64,000 nucleotides of DNA from Winogradskyella undariae (GCF_013285155.1 NZ_JABTEL010000003.1:404274-468273); one strand, 5' to 3'; positions 48,500 through 56,064 are shown, numbered from the stretch's first letter. Program-made: numbers and translations. The notes: generated by a model not told the origin, from the letters alone.

Positions 48500-48720
48500 G
48501 AATAATACTGATATAACCTCACTCAGCACATTCCCTTTCATTCCGTTGCTCTTCATTACAGGAAAAGAGCTTCACTATCAAAGGTCTTGGACACAATTCC
48601 AAAGTTTTAGATTTCCACTTCGCTAGATCCTGCCTAATCCCGAAACTTTGGGAGCAGGAACACTACATTCCCAATATAAAATTTTGAAATAGCGTCCGCT
48701 TAAAAGAGGGAGAGATATCT
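48500..48720. other. structured noncoding stretch before the ParB-like gene
   Basis: No open frame. It contains a GCTCTT/AAGAGC stem (about 48547-48569), and a CCTGC...GCAGG stem enclosing TCCC/GGGA (about 48629-48657). It also has a 21-base motif (48524-48544, CAGCACATT followed by CCTT and CATTCC) that is repeated with two changes at 51701-51721. Likely regulatory or transfer-related DNA left from a conjugative ancestor. Confidence 0.5.
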
Positions 48721-48888
48721 ATATCAATATTGGTACAAAGATAAACTCGCAAAATATTATCATCAAAAGACTACGGCATAAAGCCAACGCTTCGCCAACA
48801 ACTCATTTATTCCGTTTCCTTTTGAGCAGAAATTTTGTCTTCCGTTTGGGTTCTGCAAAAATATTGTTTAATCTAAAATTTAAGTATT
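48721..48888 (+). repeat. leader repeat copy 1, before the ParB-like gene
   Basis: This stretch is a diverged copy of 50767-50930. The longest shared blocks are ATCAAAAGACTACGGCATAA, TTATTCCGTTTCCTTTTGAG, and AATATTGTTTAATC near the start codon. Both copies end a few bases before an ATG, so they are probably promoter plus leader regions. Confidence 0.7.
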
Positions 48889-50685
48889 ATGACAACAAAA
48901 GCAAGTACTGTAAGCAAAAACAGAGAGGCAACAGCCACCGTTAAAAATGAAGTCAAGAAGAAATTGACACAAAGCGCCATTGGACTTCAAGTTCAAGAGC
49001 TAAGTATCAGCAGGATTATTCCAGACTCGATGCAACCAAGAAAGTCCTTTAACGAGGAAGCTCTTAAGCAATTGTCTGAAAGCATCGAAGAGCATGGTGT
49101 TCTGCAACCTATTACAGTCCGAAAATCTGGAAAAGATTACATCATCGTAATGGGAGAGCGTAGGTATCGCGCAAGCAAATTGGCAAAGAGGAAGACAATT
49201 CCGAGTATCGTAAGGGAATATGCTAATAATGATGTTCTTGAAATTCAAATTATCGAAAATCTGCAAAGACAAGATGTTGAACCTACTGAAGAAGCTGAAG
49301 CAATTGCATACCTAAGCGAAAAATATTTGCCAACGGAGATTTCAAAACGGTTGGGAAGAACAGAAAACTTTGTAAGGCAACGTTTAAAATTATCAGGTCT
49401 AATTGAAGGTTTTAAAGTGTTTGTTCGTAATGGCGAAATGACTATTTCGTTAGGAGTAGGTGTTGCACTTTTCGAGCCAGAGGAACAGCAAATGATGCTG
49501 GAAACAATGGGAGAGGATTTTAGTGCACATCAAATTAATCAGATGATTAAAAACCAGACTTACGATTTGGAAAAAGCACCTTTTGATGTAAACGATGAAA
49601 AATTAATTACCAAAGTTGGTGCATGTGTAAAATGTCCGTTCAATGCAGCAAATCAAGGCAATTTGTTTGGCGATGGTAAAATGGTGTGTACAAAATCAGC
49701 TTGTTATGAAACGAAGAAAAGTAAGTCGTTTTTGAACTTGATTGATAAATCGAAGAAAGAGAATGTGTTGTTGATTCCTGAAATTCGCAAATACTGGGCG
49801 GATGACGACAACAATCAGCTTATTATATCGCAATTGGAACAAAACGGATTGAAAGTTTACCTTCTGGATGATGTTGAAATAATCGAAGAGCCAATTGAGC
49901 CTACAATAGAAGCAATTAAGACAGAATACCAACATTATGACTATTCTGAAGATGAGCTAAATTCTGAACTTGAAGAAGCCATTCAGAATTACGATGAAGA
50001 GTTGGAAACATATAATTCCGCAATGGAAAATGGATTTGTAGATGGTGTTATGTTTCATCCAAAAACGTACCTAGATAAAGTAATTTTTGTGAAGATAAAA
50101 GAAGATTCAAAAACTGAAAATTCTACATATTCGGAACCTTTGGCAAATAGAAAAATGGCAGAGTGTTCGCCTGAAGAGCAAATCGTTAAAATTAACGAAA
50201 GAGAAATTCGTAAAAGGCATATCGAACATAACAAGCAGTTTGAGGACATGGTTCAGATGATTCGCCAAACCGATTATATTGAAAAGAAGAAAGCACTTTC
50301 GGTAGATGAGATGGTGGCTTTCTCATTTACCTTATTTGAAAATAATGTGGATTATGTAGGTCGACAAAAATACTTTTCAAAATTATTGGGCAACACATCC
50401 AAGATGACCGATGTGGAAACTGTCGAGAATTTCAAGAAGAACTTCAAAAAGGAAATCTTCTATAAGTTGATTAGATACATCCTTACCAAACAAGTGCATT
50501 TTGGAGAAAGTAATCACGTTAATAACTTGACGAACATTTCATTCTACAATGCAATGCAAGGCTACTATAAAACTAAAATTGCCAATATTGAAAAGCAATA
50601 TGCAGAAGAGAGAAACAAGCGTGAAACACGTTTGAAAGAGCGAATAGCAAGTCTTGAAAAACAAGTTCAAGAACTAAACGATTAG
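48889..50685 (+). CDS. ParB/Spo0J-like protein without a ParA partner
   Basis: A 598-residue protein. Residues about 35-140 are a ParB-type nuclease/CTPase domain (PDSMQPRKSFNEEALKQLSE, GERRYRAS at about 85-92, ENLQRQDVEP), followed by a helix-turn-helix (ISKRLGRTENFVRQRLKLSG). A Cys cluster, CVKCPFN then CTKSAC (about 246-270), suggests a zinc site. The C-terminal half is acidic and ends with a coiled coil (KETRLKERIASLEKQVQEL). Such long ParB-like proteins are common in Bacteroidetes conjugative elements. No parA gene lies nearby. Confidence 0.82.
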   Translation: MTTKASTVSKNREATATVKNEVKKKLTQSAIGLQVQELSISRIIPDSMQPRKSFNEEALKQLSESIEEHGVLQPITVRKSGKDYIIVMGERRYRASKLAKRKTIPSIVREYANNDVLEIQIIENLQRQDVEPTEEAEAIAYLSEKYLPTEISKRLGRTENFVRQRLKLSGLIEGFKVFVRNGEMTISLGVGVALFEPEEQQMMLETMGEDFSAHQINQMIKNQTYDLEKAPFDVNDEKLITKVGACVKCPFNAANQGNLFGDGKMVCTKSACYETKKSKSFLNLIDKSKKENVLLIPEIRKYWADDDNNQLIISQLEQNGLKVYLLDDVEIIEEPIEPTIEAIKTEYQHYDYSEDELNSELEEAIQNYDEELETYNSAMENGFVDGVMFHPKTYLDKVIFVKIKEDSKTENSTYSEPLANRKMAECSPEEQIVKINEREIRKRHIEHNKQFEDMVQMIRQTDYIEKKKALSVDEMVAFSFTLFENNVDYVGRQKYFSKLLGNTSKMTDVETVENFKKNFKKEIFYKLIRYILTKQVHFGESNHVNNLTNISFYNAMQGYYKTKIANIEKQYAEERNKRETRLKERIASLEKQVQELND

Positions 50686-50701
50686 CTTTTGTTGTTGGAA
50701 G

Positions 50702-50737
50702 GAAGGGTCGGCATTCGTGCTGGCTCTTCTTTTTTTA
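50702..50737 (+). terminator. terminator of the ParB-like gene
   Basis: GAAGGGTCGGCA (50702-50713) pairs with TGCTGGCTCTTC (50718-50729), with wobbles, around a TTCG tetraloop and is followed by a run of T. The UUCG loop makes this an unusually stable terminator. Confidence 0.9.
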
Positions 50738-50766
50738 TTGAAGTTACAAGAAGAGAAAGTCATCAA

Positions 50767-50930
50767 TCAATATTAGCGCAAAGGTAAACTCGTAAAATAC
50801 ACCCATCAAAAGACTACGGCATAAAGCCTACGCATCATCCAACGCTTATTTATTCCGTTTCCTTTTGAGCTGTGATTTTAGCTTCCGTTTGTGTACTGCT
50901 CAAATATTGTTTAATCAAAAATTTAGAATT
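50767..50930 (+). repeat. leader repeat copy 2, before a 53-residue gene
   Basis: A diverged duplicate of 48721-48888, by eye about three-quarters identical. In both copies a stem can form around the conserved TTCCGTTTG: GCAGAA/TTCTGC in copy 1, GAGC/GCTC in copy 2. The paired bases change together, suggesting a conserved RNA hairpin in the leader. Confidence 0.7.
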
Positions 50931-51092
50931 ATGAAACAAGTATCTGAAAAACCCAACATGTCATTACAAGAAGCAGAACAACATTATCAATCAAGTAGTG
51001 AAAAGTACGATGTAGATAGTGGAGAAAGTCATTTAGCGTATTACAGAGATAAGCATCCTTCAAATTATCAAGTATTATTAGATAGTGTTTAA
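50931..51092 (+). CDS. small acidic hypothetical protein
   Basis: A 53-residue protein (MKQVSEKPNMSLQEAEQHYQ...) rich in Glu, Ser and Tyr. No family was recognised. The ATG at 50931 follows the leader repeat; upstream codons in the frame belong to the repeat and are not likely to be translated. It sits 16 bases before the next gene. Confidence 0.55.
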   Translation: MKQVSEKPNMSLQEAEQHYQSSSEKYDVDSGESHLAYYRDKHPSNYQVLLDSV

Positions 51093-51108
51093 TTTAAAAC
51101 CTCACATC

Positions 51109-51654
51109 ATGGAAAATTTAAAAGTAGTTCAGTTCGATTTCGGTTTTGAATGTAAGCCGATATCAGCAAAAGATAAAGTTGTAAAACCAACTAAAAAGGA
51201 TAAGAGTGATTTCGTTTTCGATTTTATGGATTGTCTTGCAAGTCCAATCATAGTTTTTAAATCTGCATGGCAAGATACTATACCAAAAGATATACTTGGT
51301 AGAATCAAATTATCACGAATAATTTGTTCAATGACTGGAGATAAAACGGCATCACTTACAGAGACTTTAGCCTACATGATGCCAAGAACTTATGAAGCAC
51401 CCATGCAAACAGAATGGGCAAACATTTACACATGGCTAGGGCTTCAATATGCAATGCAGAACAAAAGTAAAGACCAATTAGAAGCTATGATTGAAATAGC
51501 ACCAAAAGAACTTTCAGATTATGAAATGAGTATGTTGAATAATCTTAGAAAATGGATTTATGATAAGCGAAGAAAAGCTCTAAAAGACATTTTGAAAAAG
51601 AATAAAGTTTCAAAAAACGATGGTATTCTAGATATTCAAGAGAAGCTGTTTTAA
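51109..51654 (+). CDS. hypothetical protein of the mobile-element core
   Basis: A 181-residue soluble protein with no recognised domain. A recurring helical region lies at about 100-170 (WANIYTWLGLQYAMQNKSKD, LRKWIYDKRRKALKDILKK). It follows the 53-residue gene by 16 bases, and the ATG at 51109 has a better context than the GTG at 51085, which lies inside the previous gene. Similar proteins accompany Ssb and ParB-like genes in Bacteroidetes elements as far as I recall. Confidence 0.6.
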   Translation: MENLKVVQFDFGFECKPISAKDKVVKPTKKDKSDFVFDFMDCLASPIIVFKSAWQDTIPKDILGRIKLSRIICSMTGDKTASLTETLAYMMPRTYEAPMQTEWANIYTWLGLQYAMQNKSKDQLEAMIEIAPKELSDYEMSMLNNLRKWIYDKRRKALKDILKKNKVSKNDGILDIQEKLF

Positions 51655-51984
51655 AAATAAATATTCAATTTACGAGGGGAATTTATCTCACTATCCCATT
51701 CAGCACATTTCCTTCCATTCCTAGTAAAAAGCGTGAATCAAGTCCGCTAAATAAGGAAAATGTATTTGCATTTTGTTCCACTTCCTATGATTAGGTATTT
51801 CACAAAAACTTTAGAATCACTTCCGTAATCCAACACCGTCATACCTTTTTTTGACAGCAAAATAACAACATTCAGCTTTGAACGACAGCATAACCAGGCT
51901 CGTACCTCGCACTTTTTATATGTCTAAACAAAGCTGAATATCGAAAGCACTAAGCAACAAAAAGAAGGTAACAGCGTCGGCTCT
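51655..51984. other. noncoding stretch with long inverted repeat
   Basis: No open frame. The second copy of the 21-base motif seen at 48524 is at 51701-51721. ATTCAGCTTTG (51870-51880) and CAAAGCTGAAT (51929-51939) form a perfect 11-bp inverted repeat around 48 bases. It is loosely flanked by TACCTTTTTT (near 51842) and AAAAAGAAGGTA (near 51959), so a larger fold is possible. Confidence 0.5.
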
Positions 51985-52119
51985 ATGGGAAGTAAATCTA
52001 AAATGAATCTTATGAAATCTTACAAAATCAATAAAAAGGAAGCGGAACAAAAGTTAAAAAAACAAAAAAAGGAAAACGCTCTGGATATAATAAGTAAATC
52101 AATAACAAAGCCTTTTTGA
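51985..52119 (+). CDS. candidate 44-residue Lys-rich small protein
   Basis: A short frame from ATG 51985 to TGA 52117, MGSKSKMNLMKSYKINKKEA..., with Lys and Glu making up much of the middle (EQKLKKQKKEN) and ending SITKPF. It lies just before ssb. It may be a real small protein or chance; the base composition is coding-like, but no Shine-Dalgarno sequence is clear. Confidence 0.35.
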   Translation: MGSKSKMNLMKSYKINKKEAEQKLKKQKKENALDIISKSITKPF

Positions 52120-52161
52120 ATAGTTCAGATAGGTAAATATTAATCTTTAAATTTTTTAATT

Positions 52162-52515
52162 ATGAGTACTCTAAGAAACAAAGTACAGTTAATTGGCAAC
52201 GTAGGAAACGAGCCAGAAATCACAAACCTTGAAAGCGGAAAGAAAGTTGCAAAATTTTCAATCGCAACCAATGAATCTTACAAAGATTCTAAGGGAGAGA
52301 AAGTAACAAACACCCAATGGCACAATATTGTAGCATGGGGAAAAATTGCCGAAATCGTAGAGAAATATGTAGGCAAAGGAAAAGAGGTAGCACTTGAGGG
52401 AAAATTGACTTCACGTTCTTATGAAACTAAAGAGGGAGAAAAAAGATATGTTACCGAAGTGGTCGTAGATGAAATCTTGCTTTTGGGAATCAAAGGCGAT
52501 AACGCTACGGAATAA
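52162..52515 (+). CDS. ssb: single-stranded DNA-binding protein
   Basis: A 117-residue SSB with the conserved start LRNKVQLIGNVGNEPE and the strand KVAKFSIATNES, then VTNTQWHNIVAWGKIAEIVE. It has an OB fold of normal length but ends in LLGIKGDNATE without the acidic, Phe-tipped tail that normally recruits partner proteins. This is a plasmid- or element-type SSB, probably protecting transferred single-stranded DNA. Confidence 0.92.
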   Translation: MSTLRNKVQLIGNVGNEPEITNLESGKKVAKFSIATNESYKDSKGEKVTNTQWHNIVAWGKIAEIVEKYVGKGKEVALEGKLTSRSYETKEGEKRYVTEVVVDEILLLGIKGDNATE

Positions 52516-52525
52516 TTGAAAATTA

Positions 52526-52563
52526 AAAGAGAGCGTTCCTGTGGAAAGATGCGCTCTCTTTTT
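52526..52563 (+). terminator. terminator of ssb
   Basis: AAAGAGAGCG (52526-52535) pairs with CGCTCTCTTT (52552-52561) around 16 bases and runs into T. Confidence 0.85.
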
Positions 52564-52592
52564 CATTATTAATCTTATTAAATAGAATTACA

Positions 52593-52973
52593 ATGAATGA
52601 TAAAGTTAACAAAATAAAAGCCGATTTGCAACATTTTTGTGGTACAGAAATGTTCTTTAAAATTCCATTAATTGGAACTCGTTTTACAGATGGATTAAAA
52701 TATTTAGCCAACGAAGCGGAATGCTTTTGGTTGATTACAGATGCATCCGTAATTGCAAAAAGTTTATCGAACAGAAGTGAATTTATTACCATCGATTTTA
52801 AACGACTTTCTGAAAAGGAACAGTTTGAAAAGCAATGCGAAGCCATCATTAATTACAGCGATGGAAATGATAAAATTTTTGAAACGCACCGATATAATGT
52901 AACCGATTTTCCTTTGGATGAATTGCGATTATTTTTTGTAAATAATACGCTGATGCTTCCAAGTGAATATTAA
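52593..52973 (+). CDS. DUF6876-like protein
   Basis: A 126-residue protein (DLQHFCGTEMFFKIPLIGTRFTDGLKYLANEAECFWLI...) whose pattern of GT...TDGLKYLA...WLI resembles the DUF6876 family of Bacteroidetes mobile elements, from memory. No enzymatic motif is seen. It is followed after 11 bases by a 65-residue gene. Confidence 0.6.
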   Translation: MNDKVNKIKADLQHFCGTEMFFKIPLIGTRFTDGLKYLANEAECFWLITDASVIAKSLSNRSEFITIDFKRLSEKEQFEKQCEAIINYSDGNDKIFETHRYNVTDFPLDELRLFFVNNTLMLPSEY

Positions 52974-52984
52974 ATTTTCGAGAT

Positions 52985-53182
52985 ATGATTTATATTAAAT
53001 TTCAAGATTTGAGTTCGGAAAAGCAAGAGGAACTTTTACAAGTTTCAAGAGAGCACGTTACATATCTTTATGGAGATTCCATTAAAAAGTATGTTGACGA
53101 AACTGGCGCAGATTATAATAGCCTGATAGACGAAGAAATGATTAAAAATTTATACACTTATAGTTATGTTTTTAACATTTAG
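52985..53182 (+). CDS. small hypothetical protein
   Basis: A 65-residue acidic protein, MIYIKFQDLSSEKQEELLQV..., mostly helical, without known domains. It is probably co-transcribed with the DUF6876-like gene and is closed by a terminator 30 bases later. Confidence 0.55.
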   Translation: MIYIKFQDLSSEKQEELLQVSREHVTYLYGDSIKKYVDETGADYNSLIDEEMIKNLYTYSYVFNI

Positions 53183-53211
53183 AAGATTTATAATTGAATT
53201 ATTAACCCAGG

Positions 53212-53240
53212 ACCTCTAATTATTTAGAGGTTTTTTTTTG
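53212..53240 (+). terminator. terminator before the mobilisation region
   Basis: ACCTCTAA (53212-53219) pairs with TTAGAGGT (53224-53231), and a run of about ten T follows. Confidence 0.9.
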
Positions 53241-53350
53241 TCATGTTATTTTATATTCTGCAACAAAAAGAGCCATTCCTTAAAGATACTTTTAAACTTC
53301 AAGAATAACACTCTTAAAAAATCGAATTACAATTAGCAATCGTTAAAAAG

Positions 53351-53384
53351 CCATTACATTTTTGGATGTAATGGTATTTTTTTT
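53351..53384 (+). terminator. second terminator-like hairpin
   Basis: CCATTACAT (53351-53359) pairs with ATGTAATGG (53366-53374) around TTTTGG, then TATTTTTTTT. No gene lies just before it, so it may shield the following region from read-through or be the end of a small untranslated RNA. Confidence 0.7.
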
Positions 53385-53433
53385 GTCCAGCGAGCTGGAC
53401 GAAAAGGAATAGCAAGAGGGTAACACGCTAGCG
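53385..53433. other. candidate origin of transfer (inverted repeats before bfmA-like gene)
   Basis: GTCCAGC-GA-GCTGGAC (53385-53400) is a perfect inverted repeat. It is followed by a GC-richer stretch with the palindrome CGCTAGCG (53426-53433), all in a gene-free stretch 150 bases before the mobilisation gene. Origins of transfer of mobilisable Bacteroidetes elements lie next to such genes and contain inverted repeats. No nick site can be assigned. The rest of 53183-53579 has no open frame. Confidence 0.4.
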
Positions 53434-53579
53434 CGATGTTTCAATTTTAAGTTTTTCTAAAACCCTAGTGAACTCAATAGTTTACAGCGATTGATTGTTT
53501 TAGTTTTTGAAGTTTTAGCATCGTTTTTCACGGAAAAAAGCTGTTAGCCCAATAAAACCAACAAATTTTTCAAGGAAAT

Positions 53580-53972
53580 ATGGATAAAGGATATGAAAAA
53601 GAACGCTTTGATAGCCTAAGTATTAAAACTTCAGTGGCTCAAAAATTTAATGAATTTTGTAAAAAAATGTCGCGCTCAAAATCAATGACACTTTTAATGA
53701 TGCTCGACTTTTTTGAAACTAATGGGATATCCCCAAACGAAACTTTAGGACCGAATATGAAAACTTTGGAAAGTCAAATCAAGAAACGAATCAATGCGGT
53801 AATCGCCATCATAAAAGACATTGAAAAGCACCATGACAAACCTACAACTGCCATGTTACAATCCTTGTTTATGGAATTTGAGTCAGCAGAAAAGAAACTC
53901 ATTTTGGAAAAAGAACTCAAACAAAAGAACATTCAGTTTGTAGAAAAAAAAGAGTCTAATACTCAATTATAA
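53580..53972 (+). CDS. BfmA/BtgA-family mobilisation protein
   Basis: A 130-residue protein resembling BfmA/BtgA, an accessory DNA-binding mobilisation protein of Bacteroides mobilisable elements. The pattern is an N-terminal ribbon-helix-helix-like part (DSLSIKTSVAQKFNEFCKKMSRSKSMTLLMML, about 9-42, with FFETNGISP) and a Lys/Glu-rich helical half. It would bind near the origin of transfer and work with BfmB. The downstream BfmB-like frame begins 5 bases after its stop. Confidence 0.72.
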   Translation: MDKGYEKERFDSLSIKTSVAQKFNEFCKKMSRSKSMTLLMMLDFFETNGISPNETLGPNMKTLESQIKKRINAVIAIIKDIEKHHDKPTTAMLQSLFMEFESAEKKLILEKELKQKNIQFVEKKESNTQL

Positions 53973-53976
53973 GAAC

Positions 53977-54414
53977 ATGTATATTACCATCACAGCTCAA
54001 AAATTATGAGGCGATTATTCGCAAAGTTCTGTGGGTTTTGTTGCATATCTGGAGAAAGAAAATCAAGGCTTGGAGCAAGACGATGTCGAGCATTTTTTTA
54101 ATCAATATGGAGATGAAATAGGTGCTAAAGAAGTCGTGAAAGACATTGATGGTAATACAGCAAAACTCAAAAAGAAAGAACCGAAATTTTATTCTATTAC
54201 CATAAATCCGAGTCCATCAGAGTTACGAAATTTACAATATAATTCTGAAGATTTAAAAAGATATACTAGAGCTCTAATGACTGATTATGCAAAGTCCTTC
54301 AAGCGTGAACTTATATGCGTCTTGGCTTCATCTGAAACAAATCAGACGCTTCCAAATCTATTTTTAAGCGAGGCTTTAGATAGCTTCTTACTGAGTTTAA
54401 ATATGTCTCTATAA
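53977..54414 (+). pseudogene. BfmB/BtgB (DUF5712)-like mobilisation gene, interrupted by a TGA
   Basis: The ATG at 53977 opens with MYITITAQKL, which fits the usual start of DUF5712 proteins. The eleventh codon is TGA (54007-54009), and the same frame then continues without a stop to 54414 (GDYSQSSVGFVAYLEKENQG...). So the family similarity spans the stop. Only 146 codons are present; my impression is that intact members are longer, so the 3' end may also be lost. A GTG at 54031 could restart translation of 127 residues, without the beginning that should hold part of the relaxase-like core. The element probably cannot mobilise itself with this gene. Confidence 0.65.
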
Positions 54415-54482
54415 ATTATCATTATAAACCTTGGGTTATAACACCAAAACGACAAAAGTTAAAAAGAGGGTGTAAAAAAGAA

Positions 54483-55016
54483 TTAAAGAATATTTAAGAG
54501 GCTGCCAAGAGCATGCCTTAGCTTCTTATAAGCAATACGCTTTTGAGATTTAACGGTGTTTTTGCTTATAGAGAGTTCTTCAGCTATCTCCTTATTAGTA
54601 TAGGCATTTAGCGCTAACCTAATGACGGCTTCACTTTTTTTTGGCAGTTGCTGTATGGCAGTTGCTAGCTGGGCATAAGTATCTATTAGCGTCAATTGGG
54701 TAGAGAAAAATTCCTCGCTTAACATATGGTCAAAGTCAACATCAGGAGATTGAACCATACTTCTATGATATTTACTTTTCAGATAGTCTAAACAGCGGTT
54801 TTTAACGGATGTATACAACAACGCTTTTATCGCATAAAAATTAGGGTATGGGGTGTCTCGTTCCCAGATCTTCATAAACACCTCTTGTACAATATCCTTA
54901 GACGTATCCATGTCATTGAGATATTTGTTGGCAAATAAGCACAACGAAGGGTAGAGGGTCTCAAAAAGTGACTTAAACCCGTTCAAACTTTTGGGGTGTA
55001 CTTTGCCTGTGGACAT
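54483..55016 (-). CDS. orphan ECF-type RNA polymerase sigma factor
   Basis: A 177-residue sigma-70 family factor with region 2 (LCLFANKYLNDMDTSKDIVQEVFMKIWE, about 27-54) and region 4 (LALNAYTNKEIAEELSISKNTVKSQKRIAYKKLR, about 133-166). It lacks the usual neighbours of Bacteroidetes ECF factors, a FecR anti-sigma factor and a SusC/D pair, and lies on the opposite strand to the rest of the island. It may be a transfer or cargo control factor, or foreign cargo. Upstream lies the 109-nt hairpin at 55128. Confidence 0.88.
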   Translation of the reverse strand: MSTGKVHPKSLNGFKSLFETLYPSLCLFANKYLNDMDTSKDIVQEVFMKIWERDTPYPNFYAIKALLYTSVKNRCLDYLKSKYHRSMVQSPDVDFDHMLSEEFFSTQLTLIDTYAQLATAIQQLPKKSEAVIRLALNAYTNKEIAEELSISKNTVKSQKRIAYKKLRHALGSLLNIL

Positions 55017-55127
55017 AATGCATTGGTATTTAAAGGAAATTCTAAAAATTTCTTTTTAATGTAGAGTACCAAGCGTTTTTTTAATTTTCAAACTATGCAG
55101 AAAAAATAGGGCGTGGAACTCAACTTA

Positions 55128-55236
55128 TCGGATTGAGGTACTGGTATACCTGACAACGATAAGAGAGCTCACGCCCGGGAACGTGAGCAATCTGCTTATC
55201 ATCTCGTTGTCTAAAAATTACCAGTTTTCAATCCGA
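55128..55236. ncRNA. 109-nt composite hairpin, possible structured RNA or DNA element
   Basis: Four nested stems can be drawn. TCGGATTGA (55128-55136) pairs with TCAATCCGA (55228-55236). ACTGGTA (55140-55146) pairs with TACCAGT (55219-55225). GACAACGA (55152-55159) pairs with TCGTTGTC (55204-55211). GCTCACG (55167-55173) pairs with CGTGAGC (55182-55188). TAAG/CTTA can add to the inner part. The loop holds CCCGGG. The region is GC-richer than its surroundings and has no open frame. RNA, mobile repeat and DNA secondary-structure functions are all possible; transcription is not shown, and strand is unknown. Confidence 0.45.
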
Positions 55237-55336
55237 GATTCAAAGCGAATGCATCTAATGTTTTAGAAATGCTTTCGCAAATTTATTTAAAAAGTATCAT
55301 AAATGACAGATACTGATTCAAATATATAAATAATTT

Positions 55337-55358
55337 TCGGTACGTCAAAGCGTACCGA
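55337..55358 (+). promoter_or_regulatory. palindromic operator candidate before a small HTH gene
   Basis: TCGGTACG-TCAAAG-CGTACCGA is a perfect 8-bp inverted repeat about 30 bases before the ATG at 55390. It is well placed for autoregulation by the encoded HTH protein. The bases after it (TATTTTATTTAT) are T-rich but not a proper T-run. Confidence 0.5.
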
Positions 55359-55389
55359 TATTTTATTTATGAAATAGTTAATTGCATAG

Positions 55390-55695
55390 ATGAAAGAAAA
55401 GTTAATCTTATATATAAATATTAAAATTGCAATTAGCTTAAATAGATTGTTGAAATCTGGTAATATGACGCAACAATTTAATAATTCTAAAGAGGAAATG
55501 ATCAATAGTTATAATCAAATAGCTTTGGAAGCTGGTATTCGGAAAGCCACAGTTTCTGATACTTTTAATGCAAAATCCAAATCGGGACCGAACTCAACGA
55601 CAGTAATTTTAATTATTGAAGCAATGGGGTATAGTTTACTGGATTTTGCAAAAATATATGATTCAGTTAACGATACTGAGATTAAGAACTTTTAG
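55390..55695 (+). CDS. small XRE-like helix-turn-helix regulator
   Basis: A 101-residue protein. Residues about 38-95 (INSYNQIALEAGIRKATVSDTFNAK..., then TVILIIEAMGYSLLDFAKIY) form a Cro/CI-like helix-turn-helix fold as found in short Bacteroidetes regulators. A preceding helical segment (LILYINIKIAISLNRLLKSG) may serve for dimerisation. The gene lies between the sigma factor, which points away, and the AbiEi-like operon, and could regulate either. Confidence 0.65.
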   Translation: MKEKLILYINIKIAISLNRLLKSGNMTQQFNNSKEEMINSYNQIALEAGIRKATVSDTFNAKSKSGPNSTTVILIIEAMGYSLLDFAKIYDSVNDTEIKNF

Positions 55696-56064
55696 AACGC
55701 CATTATTCATTGAATGATGGAACTCAAAATTTATAAAAAAAGAGAATTCACTTCTTCTTTTTCCATTGTTAGGTAAAGTCGTCTTCTTTTGCACCTAATG
55801 GAAACAAGACATGATAACACAAATAATTTAGATAGTCGGGAGGGATTCTGATCCATCTTGATAGTTTAGTTTCCTGAAATTGGTTGACTAAAATTAAATA
55901 CTTTTCGTAATTTATGTGGTAACAAAAGTTACTTTGTGGAGAAAACTCATAAAAATCGTAGTTTTTTCATTTACCAACTTTTGATAAAGAAGTGTTGATG
56001 CATGAAAGTAAGGATAACATTATACCATTACTCATATTATACTATAATTTACAAGTATAATAAT
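55696..56064. other. intergenic stretch between HTH gene and AbiEi-like operon
   Basis: About 370 bases with no open frame. Small inverted repeats are visible: CCATTATTCA/TGAATGATGG just after the HTH gene, TCCATT...AATGGA near 55762-55801, and TTATACT/AGTATAA near 56038-56061. No RNA gene was recognised. Confidence 0.4.

Noticed and set aside
55118..55236. Integron attC site
   Set aside because: An ACTCAAC at 55118 resembles one attC end box, but the matching GTTRRRY box is missing on the other side and no integron integrase is near.
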